A stretch of DNA of 64,000 nt from Eimeria necatrix (taxonomy: Eukaryota > Apicomplexa > Conoidasida > Eucoccidiorida > Eimeriidae): contig NW_013654515.1 of NCBI RefSeq assembly GCF_000499385.1, forward strand, positions 31,001 to 95,000, written 5' to 3'. Each line of letters starts with the position of its first letter. The first letter of the stretch is position 1. The notes under the pieces are model-generated. The model had not been told where the DNA came from. It made no database searches and was given only the letters and a program-made list of their open reading frames with translations. Positions 35,504-48,876 of the stretch are shown piece by piece. Made by a program: the position numbers and the translations under genes.

Positions 35504-38500
35504 ATGACCGCGGAAAGCACCAACAAGGCCTCAGAGGCCAAGGACTCCTCTGCAACAGCAGCCAAGGCGACAGGAACTGCTGCAGCAGCCACAGTGGACC
35601 CAAAAGAGAAGTACTTGCAGCTACTCACCTCCTCTCTTGTCCTGGTCAGAGATGCCGTTGAGACACAGGACCAGCGTTACATGCTGCGCATGCTGCGGCG
35701 TTTCAAGCAGCTGCGGCTGCAGCAACAAGAGCACCCACGGCAGCTTCTGCAGGTTTGCTCGCTGCTGTTCTGGGGGCAGCAGCACCAACTGCAGGGCGAC
35801 GCCAGTAGCAACAGCATCGCCTATGGGAACCCAATCCACCTGAACCAGAAAACTCTGGAGTTCTGGCAGAAGCTGAGGGAAACACTGGAAATGATTGTCA
35901 ACGAAAGGCAGGGCGAGGGAGAAATGGAGGCTGACGGGGTAACTCTTAACTCTTAAACCCTTAACTATCAACCCGCTGCACAGAATTGCAGAACTTAGCC
36001 GGCTCAGTCTGTAGTGAAGTTTAGCTTCTGGAGCTGCGGTGTTTTGGCCTTGCGCAGGTTCCACAGCAGCAGCAGCAGCCCAAGGAGGAAAGCGGTGCTG
36101 CAGCAGAAAATGCAGGAGCAGCAGCAACAGGACTGCGATCAGCAGCAGCGACGGGAAGCAAGGTGCTGCATTCCTTCCGCGTGTCTTCTTTCGTCAGCTG
36201 TATGCCGGAGGCGGAGGTTTTGCTTTCAACTCTCGTGCTGCTGCTGCTGCTGGACCCGCGTCCGCGTCAGCCGCAGACGCAGCAGCAGCAGCAGTGGGAG
36301 AAAGCATGGGAATTCAGCTGCTGCATCATTGAGAGGGTCAAGCAATACGACAGGCGATCTCTAGACAGACTTTCCGCAAAGGCGTGGTTCTACCACAGCA
36401 GGGCACTGGAGCTTTCCAAACAAAACTACGACTGCCGCGCGTAAGACTCAGGACTTGTTGTTAGGCCTAAGGGTTTCGGCATTAGTGGAGTTCATGTTCA
36501 CCTTTGGGAAGCATAAAGCACGCTTTCTTTTTTCTTCGAACCGAGTCCTTTGCTTTTCTGAAGTCAGAGTCATTCTTGCTGCCTCAGTGAGTACCGAACG
36601 CAACGGACTCCGCAGCTGCAGCAGTTCCCATTACCTGCTGCAGCAAATTGTGGTTATGTTTCTCGTATCTGAAGGGAGTATTTGGCGGCTTACCGCGCTG
36701 CAAGCGCAAGGCGGGACATTACTACGCAAGCGACTTTGCTGAACATGCTGCTTAGGCTGTTTGTCTTAAGCAAACAGTACGACGTGGCGCTCAAACTGGT
36801 ACCTTGCTGCTGTTGCTGCTGCTAGAGCTCGCGGCAACTCACAGGGAGCTCTCCATACTACTCTTCATCATGCAAAATTTGCTGCTTCTCTACTGTCACT
36901 GCTGCTGCTTCGGCTCATAGCAGTGCACTGAAGATTACCGTTTTCTGCTTGCAGGTCCAAAAGACAGCATTCCCTGAGGGCCTCCAGTCAAACGCGCAGC
37001 ATGCGCGTTACCTGTACTATCTGGGTATGTTGTTGTTGTTGCTGCTGCTGCATTAGTTGGTTGCCTTGCAGCAGCGGGAGAAGTACTTGTGCTTTGTTTT
37101 GTCCGCTGTCTTGGCCTTCAGTCCTACCACGGCTGCTGTAGCTGCTTTAGTTGTGGCTGCTGTTTTGGCGTCTGCTGCTGAATCATTTGCTGCTGCTGGC
37201 CCATCAGCAAATACGTGAGCTGCTTTTGCTGCTGCAGGCCAAATCCAGGCAGCCCGTTTGGAGTATGGTTCGGCTTTCTCTCAGCTTCAGTTGGCGCTGC
37301 GCAAGGCCCCACAGCAGCCGACCATTGCACGCGGATTCAGGCTAGCGGTGAGAGCATATAATCATTAGGTGGAACTACTGCAACGGCAGCAGGGCAGCTG
37401 CAGCAGCACGGGCCCTGCAGATCTTTCTGTGGCCGTAGCTGCCAAGTCAGCTTTCTCGCTGTTTGTTGCAGGCTCTCAAGAAGTGCATCGTCGTTGAGCT
37501 GCTCATGGGGGATATCCCGGAACGTTCCCTCTTTAACAAACAAAACATGCATGCGGAGCTTGTGCCGTACAGAGAAATAGTCCTGGTGCGTTTCTCAGCC
37601 ATAGCAGCAGCAGCAGCTGAAGCTTTATGAGCTGAAGCAGCAAAGAAAGCCGCAGCGGGAAGAGGAAATTAGCACAAGACTTGGCCGGTCACCTCCACTT
37701 GCATCTTTTCGCTGCGCGTGTTACTGTGTGCTTCTGCCTTAGGCTGTTCGGAGCGGTGACTTGCATGCCTTTGCTTCAGTCCTGCAGCAGCACGAGCAGC
37801 GGTTTAGGCTTGACGATACTTACACTCTGCTGTGCCGACTGCACCAGAATGTCATAAGGGCTGGTCTCCGTATCATTTCTCTTTCGTATTCCAGAATTTA
37901 CCTGGTGGGTTTACACTGCTCTATCCACTGCAGCAAAAATGGCCGTAGCGGCTGATTTCAGAATGGTTCCTGTTGGACCTGCGCAGCGCGGCGTGCCGGC
38001 ATTGTGGCTGCTGCTGTGTTTCTCCGTGTCAGTTTGCCGCTTCTGCCTTTTCTGTGGTGGCTTATGTGAGGAATCTGTGGGTGCTGCAGCGGGACTGACA
38101 GCTCCTTAAGCACAGCCCGGTGCTGCACCTCCCCAACCCCGCAGCGAGCATGGCTGCAGCTGCCTTCCCGAGAATGCTGTGTGTTGACTCTTTGCAGAAA
38201 GACATAGCCAAGAAGCTAGGACTGGACTCTGCAAAAGAGGCTGAGGCAGTGGCGGGAAAGGCTATTCTGGACAGAGTCATCGACGCCACCATCGATCATG
38301 ACAAACAGTTCCTTCAGTCGAAGGTGCGCCTCTTTGCCCCCCGCCTAGGGCTACTCGTTTTAGCCCGAGGCGCTTTGTCTTGTATCTCGCTGTGCCATGC
38401 GGGCTTTCATTACTGTCGAAGCCGGCCTCATACTCAGTTTTGTGTAGAGGCATGAAGATAATGAGTTTGTGGTCGCCGCTCGTACTGCATTTGCTAATTG

Positions 38501-38990
38501 ATGCGCAGGCTAGTGTGGACCTCTACGCGTCAAACGAGCCGCAGAAAGCTTTCCACCGCCGCATCGCCTTCTGCCTCGATCTGTACAATGATGCAGTGAA
38601 GGTGAGAAGCAGCAGCAAGCCTGCTGGCAGCCCACAAGGCTTACAGCAGCAGCCGTGCAAGCCGGTAGCCCGTGCGCGTTTTCTGATACCACGTTCAGGC
38701 GATGCAGTACCCTGGCAGCACTGAGCGGCAGCAGACTGCAGAAGATGATGAAAGGAAGAGGGCAATGCAGGAGGAACGAGCTCGCGTGAGTTGGCGGCTA
38801 TGGCAGCAGCAGCAGAAGCACCTTGGGCAGCAGCTGCTGCAGAATCAGAACGGACAGTACAGTTCTTGGCTGTGGTGTCGTTAGGAGCCGCCGGGATAAT
38901 GCGCCTTCATGCATACACTGCATTTCCTTTCGTGTGGGATGAATTCAGGCGGAGGATGAAGATCTTGGAGATGATATGGATATGATTTGA
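35504..38990 (+). CDS. RPN3: 26S proteasome regulatory subunit RPN3 (PSMD3)
   Basis: Lid subunit of the 19S proteasome particle. Eleven exons: 35504-35938, 36058-36440, 36675-36798, 36955-37024, 37238-37347, 37472-37585, 37743-37904, 38198-38323, 38509-38601, 38699-38785 and 38949-38990. They sum to 1746 nt (581 aa; human PSMD3 is 534) and all junctions are in phase. The match to RPN3 is colinear: PEAEVLLSTLVLLLLLD, TTQATLLNMLLRLFV, QHARYLYYLG, IVVELLMGDIPERSLF, RLHQNVIRAGLRIISLSYSR (PCI region), KDIAKKLGLDSAKEAE and PQKAFHRRIAFCLDLYND. It ends in the acidic tail typical of the family. A Gln/Ala-rich insertion sits at the start of exon 2. Introns are 100-300 bp. The acceptor of exon 3 (GAAG) is non-canonical in context but fixes the phase. 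The downstream neighbour is convergent. Confidence 0.95.
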
Positions 38991-39321
38991 ACTTCAGCGG
39001 CAAATGGCAACAGCTGCAGCACATCAAGCTCGAAGGGCAGTTCCTTCCAGATTCCTCTGTTGGGGAGGCCTGTCGTGGGTCTTTGCCGCTTATGCATGCT
39101 TTGGATTCCTGGTGATCGCATGCAGTGTCGCACCTGTGCCTGCGTGTGACTTCCTTGAGCAACAGCTGTGTGCACAGCGAGACTCGCATGCATGGATACG
39201 CATGCTGCCGTTACATGAGTACTAAAAATCAAATTCCCTTGCTTGGGATGGAACTAAATGAGGCGCATGCATGTTGCACATACAACTGAGCGCGCACTGT
39301 GTCTCTTTACTGGCGCCTTCA

Positions 39322-39560
39322 TCTAGTGCTACAGTTAAAAGACTTTGCCTCACACTTCCGGGGCCGAGGAGACGTCGATACTGGATAATAACTCGTAGTG
39401 GTATTGCTCCTTGCATCTCTACGGATTTTGGATCGCCTACATTTACTGCTACAGTGAAAAGGCTTCGCTTCACTGTCACAGGGCCCACGAGGCAGCGACA
39501 TTGGACAATATCAGTTAGTGGCATTATTGCCGTTTCTTCCCGCTGGCACAGCTGCGACGG
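39322..39560. repeat. degenerate two-copy tandem repeat, about 120 bp
   Basis: CTAGTGCTACAGTTAAAAG at about 39323 recurs as TTACTGCTACAGTGAAAAG 120 bp later. The following GGGCC, GAGGC, GACATTGG and TAGTGG blocks line up with substitutions. The copies look old and have no coding frame in common. Confidence 0.65.
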
Positions 39561-39677
39561 CTGTTTGCTGCGAAAGGCGCAGCCTTTGCTGCAGTTCGCG
39601 GTACTTCCTGCTGCTTCGTGTAGCGCACTAAAACAATTGAGTGCCCAAGTGGGCGTCTGGGGGTTTTGCTCATCGCA

Positions 39678-39890
39678 CCATAAGAGACCCAGGCTCACTT
39701 GCTGCTGGAGCAAAGACGCGAGAGTTCCATGCCCTTCATGGGGCCAGCTGTAAAAGTTATGCTCCACGGAGTTTAGTCACTCCATTGTAAGAGATTCCGG
39801 TTCACTTGCTGCTGCAGCAAAGACGCGACAGTCCCATGGCCTTCATGGTCCAGCTGTAAAAGATAAGCTTGACGGAGTCCAAATAACCGG
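39678..39890. repeat. degenerate two-copy tandem repeat, about 107 bp
   Basis: The blocks CACTTGCTGCTG, AAAGACGCGA, CCCTTCATGG and CAGCTGTAAAAG occur in the first copy and reappear in the same order about 107 bp later, with scattered substitutions and small indels. The second copy abuts the last exon of the coiled-coil gene. Confidence 0.65.
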
Positions 39891-39910
39891 CAGAATCGCC
39901 ATTTGGCAGG

Positions 39911-42900
39911 CTATGTAGCCGCCTTGTGCGTGTGGCAACTTGTCTGCACCTCGTAGTTAAGCTGGGCGTTGATGCCGAAGCTGCGGGGAGGCACTGGGTA
40001 GGCGAAAGCTTTCTTTGGGCCCCGCCTGGCAGCAGCAATTGCTGCAGCGCCACCTACAGGCGACACCGGCCCGCTGCTGCTGCCCGTGCCAGAACAGGGC
40101 ACCACTGACTGCGCATGCAGCGGCACGAAAGCCCTTGGGACAGCAGCGACTGGGGCGGGAAAGACACTTTGCGCGGCGCACACACTTGGTACCAAGACGC
40201 CTGCATTCAGAGGAGCACACAATAGAGGGGAGCCAATCAAGTTCAAGAGAAACACCAGCTAAGGACAGCGCATAACACTAAAGAACAGCAGTATAGGACA
40301 GCAGCAGTTCATCTGATACTCTGAAGACCAAGCTATTTAAAGACTCACCGCCGTATGGCGGAGGCGCAGGCGGCCCAAAAAAGTACTGTGCGTGTTCTTG
40401 GGCTGTTTGCTGGCGTCCGGCCTGTCCTGCCAGCTGCAAAGCTTGCTGCAGCAGCAGCAGCAATTCGTCTACTAACTCAAGGTGCTCCTTCTGTGGTAGG
40501 CGGCTTCCGTTATGCTGCTGTAGATCTTCACAGAATGCGTTTGCCTGGGCCACTGGCAAGCAGCGATACGCTGCTGCTGCCAGTTCTACAGCGGGTGCTC
40601 CACTAACTTGTGCTTGCCGCAGCAGTTGCAGCGTCGTGTCCATATCTAACAAAGGCCCCAAGCCTCTTGTTGCATGCACTACAGACATAGGGTGTGCTGA
40701 TGGTGCTGCTCGCAGCAGCGCAGCAACTGCATCATCTTGCCGATTCAGGGGCGCGCCGGCTGTTGCTGCTGCATGCTGGTGCACCTGCTGCACTGCTCGC
40801 CGCAGTTGCTCCTCTGCAGCAGTGCTTACGGGCCTGCTGCGGCTTGCCCTTTCCCACATTGCAGCAGCGCGGGCTGGAGGAGAAACTACTCTACCTAAAC
40901 CTTCGAGCCCTGCCAGAGGGGACAAGTAGTCAGCCATTCCGCAAATGGCGTTGGCTGCCTCCTCCGGGAAAGCATAGGAAGGCAAAGAAAGGAGAACTTG
41001 CAGAAGAGAGACCCCTGGGATACTGCCCTTAAGGCGGGAAACCCAGGAAATGATGCTACGGAATAGTCTTCGTGCTTCGGAAGACAAAGCTGCTGCTTGT
41101 GCGGCTGCTCCTTGTGCTGTTGATAGTTGGGGCGAAGGCTGCTGCTGATGCGCTTGCTGGCGAGTATCCCGTTGTCTTTGCTCCTGCGGATGTGCAATGA
41201 GCTCGACAAGTTGCTTGATTATTTGTAGGGCTTCGTTGTTGTTGTTTGCTGCTGGCGCAGCTGCACCAGACGTGACCCTGGCGGTTTGTGGCTGCTGCAG
41301 CTGCTGCTGCTGCTTTATGGCTAGTTCTGTCAGCTGCTGGCTGAGCTGCTGTACTTGCGCAGAAACCCCCGCAGCGGCTGAGAGGTCTTCTGCTGAAGGC
41401 AGCTTCAATACGCCTGCAGCAGCAACTGGCTCTCGGTTCTTAGCGGCGATGCTTTCTAGCATGTGCTTCATCATCTGCTCCTGACCTCTGCTGAAATCTG
41501 TGAAGCATTCGCGCATGGACTGGAGGGCAGCTGCTGCCTCCGACTGCAGCAGCAAACAGCACAAATATATGCACATATCTCTGCAATTCGTCTTTTCATG
41601 CCACACAACAGGAATCCGTAGCAGCAGCAAATGCAGCAGTACAATCGGGTGCCAGAGCTTTTGCTGCAAGGACTGCAGCGGCCGAGTGGGCTGAACATAC
41701 TCTTGCTTCTTGAGCAATTTGCGTCTTTTGGGCGACTTGAGCTTCCAGCCTGCTTCGCTCGGACTGAAGAGTCTGGATTTTCTCTTGGAGCTGGTTATAC
41801 CTTTCTTCTGCAAGAGCTGCTGCTGTATTTGCTGCAGCAAGTGCTGCGAGGGCTTCTGCGGCCTTTTCTTTCTCTGCCTTGTATGCTTCTCGAAGCTCAT
41901 TCACAACGGACTGAGAGCTTGCCAGTTGCTGGGCCAGAGCAGTTGCCTCCATCGACGCCTCCGCTTCAGTGGTAGAAGAGGCCTTTACCTCCTGTGCGCA
42001 ACGGACACCAGCCCACCAGCCCTTAACTCTAGAATCGAAACCTCTATGTCTCAACTGTGGGCCGATTGTAAACAGGAGTCAGTTGAAACGCTTCGTAGGA
42101 CATGTTTTGAGGCAAAAGAATCACCCTGCGTGGGCAAAGACAAAGAGTTCATGGCGCTTACATGCTTGGCCGCTTCAGTGTCTTTACGCATTTTCTGAAG
42201 CTCCGATTCTCGAGCCTCCAGCTTGGCTTCTGCTGCCTTGCAGTTACTCTTGGCCTCCGCCAGAGCTGCTCGGAGGCTCGCTGCCTCCTCTGTTAGCCGC
42301 ATCGTTTCTGCTTGCGCAGATGTTGCGGACTTAGCCTGCTGCAGCGCCTGCTGGTGTCTTCCATCGAGGCCCTCCAGCTCCGCTTGCAGGTCTTCAATTG
42401 TTTGCTCCTTTTGTTGCAGGCGCTTCTGCAGCAAAAGGTGACAGCCGCAGCATAACTCATAACGAGAAATAAAATAGCAGCTACTGCTGCAGCTCCTCGC
42501 TGGACTGCTTCCTACCATGCCTGTCTGCTGTTCTGTTATCTCGCTGCCTCGGTTATTTACTTCGTGCATGGCTTCGGGCATTTGCTAAGCTTGTGCCATC
42601 TCAGGATGGACTCACTTTGTAAGAAGACAGTTCTTGCTGCTTCTTGGAAGATTCTGCTAAAGCTTCTGAGAGGGCCTCCTGCAATTCCTTATACTTGTCA
42701 TTTGCAGACAACATGCTTTGCCTCCGCTTGGAAAGATCGGCATTTGCTGCTTGCAGCTGTTCGCTTGTGCGTTCCTGCGCTTGTCTGGCAGTCTCAAGCT
42801 GTTTCGTTTTTTGTTGTAACTGCTGCTGTAGGAGCTGCTGCTGCTGTTCTGCTTCTTCGGCTCGCCGGAACAGCTGCTGCTGCTGCTGCTTGATTCGCGT

Positions 42901-45900
42901 CAGCTCTTCCTGCAAGCCCTCGTGCTGCGCAAGTGCTTTGTCTCTGCTGCTTTTCACCGTTTCGTACTTTGTCGTCATTTCCCTCAAACGGCGATGCATG
43001 TCTTGCACTTCCTGGCCCATTTGCTCGACGCGCTGCAGCAAAGAGTTCCTAAAGCGGTCGGACTGTTTCCTTTTTTCTGACTCTTCTTCTAGTTGCTCCT
43101 GCAAAGCTGCGCAGCAAACAAGCCACAGCAAAAACGCCGTATAGACTCCAGCCACAGAGCTGTGAGTCACTAAGGTACTTGAACTCTAAAATGCTGCCTC
43201 TATGGTTCTTTCTAGATAGTGCAGCAATGCACAGACACAGGGGAGAGGCAAAGACAAGAAGTTAGAAAACCACAAGAAGAACAGATAGTGCAAGACGGAG
43301 AAAAACTGTTCGATAGAAGTTCCAGTCCCAGGGGCTTACCCTCCACTTTTTGTGTCGCCTGTTCCAGCTTTTGTTGCCACATCTTCTCGAGGCTTTTCCT
43401 CTCTTCTTTGTGTTTCTCTCGAAGCGTTTCCGTCTCTCCTTGGATTTTTTGCTTGAGGGTGGTCACTTCTTTCTGCAAGATTCCCTTTTCCTTGTCCGTC
43501 TCTTCTTTGTGCCTCTGGAGTTCTTGCTGATGCTGCTGCTGCTTTCTTTTCATTCTTTCCTCCTGCTCAGCTTCTAGAGCAGCCAGTCTTTCCTCCAGCA
43601 CATGAGCTTTCTTGTCTGCTTTTTCTGTCCCTTTCCGCTTCAGAGTTTCAATTGCATTTTCGTACTTTTGCTGAAGCTCATCCAGCTGCTCCGTGTGCAG
43701 CCTTTTCAGCCGTTCTGTGTGTTGCTGGTTCAGAGCCCTTTCTTCATTTAGCTGCGCCTCCAGTGTGCGGTGCCTTTCTTTTGTGATTTTGTTCTGCTGC
43801 TGCTGCTGCTCTTCCAGTTCCTTCTGCAGCTTTTCGCAGCGCGCCGCCAGCACTTTCCTTTCGAAATCTGCTGCGTCTGCCTGCTGCTTCATTGCAATAG
43901 ACTGACTTGTTGTTTCTTCCAGTTTCCTCAGAAGAGCCCTCTGAGCCTTGTCGCTGTCTACTTTTTCCCTGGCGAGTTCTGCTCGGTCCTTCTCGACTTG
44001 CTGCTCCAGCGCTTCGCGGTCGCGCTGCAGCTGCATCATCAGCTTCTGCTTCTCAGCTGCTAGCTCCTGCTGCGCTCGCTGCAGGTCCTGCTGCATCTGT
44101 TGCTTCTCCAGCAGCATTTGCTTCTGCAGCTGGCCCTTCTCCAGCTGCAGCTGCTCACGTTGCTTCTGTAGCTCCTGCCTCATCTGCTCTGTTTCCCCGT
44201 GCAGCTTTTCGACAGACCGCGAGAGCATGTCTTTCTCTTCCTCTGCAGCAGCTTTGAGGGCCTTGAGCTCCTGAGCCTTTGCTGCTGCTGTTTCTTTCTC
44301 CTGCACAGCAGTCTGGTACTCAGCAGCAAGCCTGCGGGCCTCCTTCTGAGCTTCCGCTGTTTGCTGCTGCAGCGTCTCGAGATCCTGCTGCTGGACTTTG
44401 GCCTCTTCTAGCATGCTTTGAGTTCGCTTCAGCTCTTGCTGCCCCTCCATTGCCTGCCCAACCACTTTGTCATATTCCGCGCGGAAGAATGATTCCAGTT
44501 GCTCCCTTTCCCGGAGAAGCCTTTTTTCATGCTCCTGCGCCTGTTGCTGCAACTGCTCCTGGGACCCCTGCTTCAGCAGCAGGATATCTTCCTCGTGTTC
44601 TTTACTTTGACGCTGCAGCGCGTCTTCTGCGGTCTTCAGCAATTCCTTGTTTTGCTGCTCTAGGGCCCTCGCATAGGCCTCTAGCTCCTTCATCTTCTGG
44701 ACGGCAAGGCCTATCTGTTCCTGCTGCAGGGCCCCATCCTGTTGCTGTTGCTGCTGCTCCTGGAGTTCCACCACCTGCTGCTGCAGGCTTACACAGCGCC
44801 GCTGCAGTTCCTCGTTCAGCAGCTTGTAGTGCTCCCTTTCTGCTGCCTCTTCAGGCTCATACAACGCAACTGCAGCAGGACGTGGTAGCCCTGTAGGTGC
44901 TGGAGCATAGGCTGGACTTGATGTTGAAGGAGAGAGGGTCGGTGGCAGCCCTCCTTGGTGTTCGTGTGGCTGCTGCAGCAGCAAGCGAGCTCGCTGCTGC
45001 AGCACGGCCTTCGAGATCGGGGCTTCCCGAGCGGCTTCCAACTCGGCTTGCTGCGCTCGAATTGCTCGCTGAAAACAAAAGGAAGCACCGCATGCAAAGG
45101 GTTTTGAACAATAATAAACAAAGCAGTGCTTTAAAAAGACAGACTGCAGAGGCTTTAGGCCTAAGTGAAAAGCTGCCGCAGCAGGCTGAAACATGTATGG
45201 GACACAGGCTAGAAACATGAACTGGTCTGCTGCAGTGTACAGACACTTAGTGGTACTAACCTCCATCTCTTCAATTCTTCGAAGTTCCTCTTCCCTTGTG
45301 AATATTCGAGAGTCATGTGCGGGGCTCACAGCCGGTTGGCTCGGCTGCTGCTGCTCTGGCAGTGTCTGCTGCAGCTGTTCCTGCTCTGCCTGTTCGAGCT
45401 GCTGCTGAAGAATGCTCCGCTGCAGCTGTTCCTGCTTTGCCTGTGCAGCCTGCTGCTGAAGAATGCTCCGCTGCAGCTGCTCCTGCTTTGCCTGTGCAAG
45501 CTGCTGCTGAAGAATGCTCCGCTGCAGCTGCTCCTGCTTTGCCTGTGCAAGCTGCTGTTCCAGAATAGCTTGCTGCTGCTTCTGCTGCTCCTGCTGCTCC
45601 TGCAGTGCAAGCCGCTGCTGTTCGAGCTGAGCTGAACGGGCCAGAAGATCCAGCCGCTGCATCTCGTCCGGAGGAAGCTCTTGCGGCGCTGGCTGCTGCT
45701 GCTGCTCCTCCTGCTTCTGCTGCTGCTCCTCCTGCTTCTGCTTTTGCTGCTGCTCCTGCTTTTGCTGCTGCTCCTGCTGCTGTTGCTCCCGCTGCTGCTC
45801 CACAGACCGATCCCCAAGTGGCTGCGCCTCCTGCTGCTCCTGCAGTGGGGGGAACTTGGAGCGCTCCTTGAAAAGCTCCTGGTCCTGTTGCTTGAGCTCC

Positions 45901-48357
45901 ACCTGTTGCTGTTGCTGCTTTTGCTGCGGCATCTGTTGCTGCTCGCCCAGCTGCTGCTGCAGCTGCTGCTGAGCCGCAGGAAGCTGTGGCTGAACGGTTT
46001 CCTGCTGCTTCTGCAGCATGAGCTGCTGCTGCTCCTGGATGCGTTGTTGTATCCGCAGCAATTCGTCTCTTTCTTCCTGCACCTGTAGTTCGTGCTGCTC
46101 CATGAGCTGATGTTCTTGCTGCAGCTCCTCTGCTTGCTTGGCATATTCTGCTGCCCGGTACTGCTCCTCTTGCAGCAGCTGCTGCCTTTGCAGCTCCAGT
46201 TCCTGTTGCTGCTGCAGCAGCAGTTCTTGCTGCCTTTGGTGTTCCTGCAAAAGTTGTTGCCGCAAGTCTTCTTGTTGGTGCATCTCCTGCTGCAAAGCTT
46301 CCTGTTGCTGCCTATGCTCCTCCTCCAGCCGCTGCTGTTCTTCCAGCAGCTGCTGCCTCTGCTGCTGAATGGATTGTTCGAGCTGTTGCTGTTCCAGTAG
46401 CTGCTGCTCTTTGAGGGCTTGTACCTCAGCTAACTGCTGCTGGTACTCTTGAAGAAGCAGCATCTGCTGATCCTGCTGCTTCGCCCTTTCTGCTTCTAAT
46501 GCAGCAAGGCTCTCATGCTGCTGTGCCTCCATCAGCCGCTGCTTCTCCTGCAAATATGCTTGCTGCTGTTTTCCTAGCTCATCTCTGACCTGCTGCTCCA
46601 CTGCCTTTAGTGTTGCTTCCTTTTTCTCAGTGTCTGCGATGGACTGGCCCACTTGCTGCTGCTGCATCAGATCGCTACTTATGCTGGCAGAGTACTTTTC
46701 GTGAAGCTCCTGCTGCTGTTTCTGCTGCTGAAGTTGCAAACTGGAGGCAGCTTCTTCTGCAGCCTGCTGCTGTTGCTGCAGGAGCTCGTCGCTTTTCTGC
46801 TGCTGCAGCTGAGCCTTAGTAGACATATCATTGTAGTGTTGCAGCTGCTGCTGCAGCAGCAGCATGAGCCTCTGCCTGGCAGTTAGCGAGCTGGTGACTG
46901 CGCTCTCCCTGCTGTGGTGATGCATCCTTAGTTCAGTAGCAAGCTGCAGGAATTCTTCTTTCTCTGCAGCAGCAGCAGATCGACAGCTTTCAAGAGCTGC
47001 TCTCATATTCTTCATTTGCATGCGAATGATCTCCAGTTCGTTTTGCTGCACTGCCACCTGCCCATCCAGGAGTGCTGCAGCTTGGCGGTGCTGCTGCTGC
47101 TGTCGCATTGATGCATGCGCTAAAGCAGCCAGCATTCGCTGTTCCTCTAAGCGCAGCAGCTCGCTCTCTCGCTGCTGCTGTATGCCGCGCTTGTGCAGCA
47201 GAGTTTGCTGCTGCTGCTGCTGCTGTAAGAGCTCTTGGCCGCAGCCCGGAGGGACACGGCAAGCAAGTCTAGGGTCAATTAGTACCGGCGAGGTGCGGAT
47301 AGGCATGGCCTGCTGCATCTGCTGCTGGCGTGTGCGCTGCTGCCGCTGCTGCTGCAGCAGCAGCACTTGCTGCTGCACATGATCACGAATGGCTAAACGC
47401 CGAGAAATATCTGGAGGCGCAGAGCCCCCTGCCCGGGCTCCCGCGCCGCTGTTGCTTCTGCTGCTGCTGCTATCGCTAGCAGCAGCAAAAGCCTCGTCGG
47501 GGTGTCGTTGGCGGCTCGAAACGCGGGGCTGCAAGTGTGTGGGCCGCGTGCGCTTTTCTGCTGCCTCTCCTGCTGCTGCTGCTGCCTCAGCTGCACGTGC
47601 AGCAGCAGCTCCCGTAGTTGCGGGGTTCGCTCTCGGCTTGGCAGGGGGCCCCGGGGCCCCCTGTACCCCGTCACCCTGTGCCGCGGGGGCCCCCTGTGGG
47701 GGCCCCCGCGGCGAACCCTGCAGCGAATTCCCCTGAGAGGAGGACCCCGAGCTGCCGGAAGAAGAGTCCAAGAAAGATTCCCATGAGCTTCCCAGCTTCC
47801 CGTTGCTAAGATCTCCCTTAGCCTTTTTTGCTTTGTCTGGGGGCGCAGGGGAAGTTTGCTGCTGGCTGTGGGGCCCGCGGGCTGCTGCTGCGGGGAGGCT
47901 GCTGGAGCTGCTGCTGGGGCTGCTGCTGGAGCTGCTGCTCAAAATGCTGCTCAGGCTGCTGCTCAAGGACCGGCTTATACCAGCAGCAGTGCTGCTGCGT
48001 CCTGGTGCTTCTGCTGCTGTTTCTGCTGCTGCTGCTGCACCTGGCGAATCAGGCGGAGACGAGAGTGAGGGCAGCCTCGTCACCGGGTCTCGCGGCTGCT
48101 CCTTGGTGGGCTTTTTCTGCTGCTGCAGTCTTGGCTTGCTGCTGCTGCTGCCTTCAGCCTGTGGGGAGCTCCCAGCTGCCAGTGCAGCAGATCGGCTTGC
48201 TGCTGCTGCTGCTGCTCTTGGAACCTGCGGGAGCTGCCGGCCCCTGTGAACACCACGCTCTCCGGCTCCAGCGAGAGATTCTTCCCCAGTTGCTTCTGCT
48301 GCTGCTGCTGCTGCTGGCCCCCCAAAACCCTCCGATGGCTCAAAACGGTGCTTTTCT

Positions 48358-48389
<32 letters not shown>

Positions 48390-48844
48390 TTTTCTTGCTG
48401 CAGGCGGCACGGGCGGGAGGCGCCGCGGGGTTTCTTCTTCTTCTGAAGCTTCCCCGCGCAGCGGACTCTGCAGAGGTGACTCTTGTGTGGCAGAAGCAGC
48501 TGCTGCTCTTGCTGCTGCTGCTTGCGTTGCTTCCAAGGCTGCTGCTGACCGCCGCAACGAAGCGGCGGCACCGGAAGGAGCAGCAGCAGCAGCAGCAGCA
48601 GACGCGGAAACCGGAGAGCCCCCAAAGTGAGACTTTTTACTCTCTTCTTCAAAAGAACTCATTAGCCGAGAGAGCCCCAAGTGGAATTGCGCTGAAGAGG
48701 CCTCTAACCCCGTCTGCTGCTCCTGGGGCCCCAGGGGGGCCCCAAGAGCAGCAGACCCCCGGGAAGGTGCAGCAGAGGCCCCTAACTCTCCTGCTGCTTT
48801 CGAAAGGACTGATGCAGTAGTGGATGAACGCGTCGGGGACTTCA

Positions 48845-48876
<32 letters not shown>

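Larger units (their letters stand above)
38991..39910. other. convergent intergenic region with local tandem repeats
   Basis: This is the 3' flank of both RPN3 (+) and the coiled-coil gene (-). It holds two pairs of degenerate tandem duplications, listed separately. An open frame at 39004 (+) with a hydrophobic start is probably fortuitous. Confidence 0.5.

Noticed and set aside
39004..39225. Plus-strand 73-codon frame with a signal-like hydrophobic start
   Set aside because: It begins 14 bp after the RPN3 stop, in the likely 3' UTR, with no support beyond length.
45681..46400. Long Leu-only frames on the plus strand
   Set aside because: They are the complement of CAG coding for Gln in the coiled-coil gene; the minus frame has splice-consistent exons and heptads.
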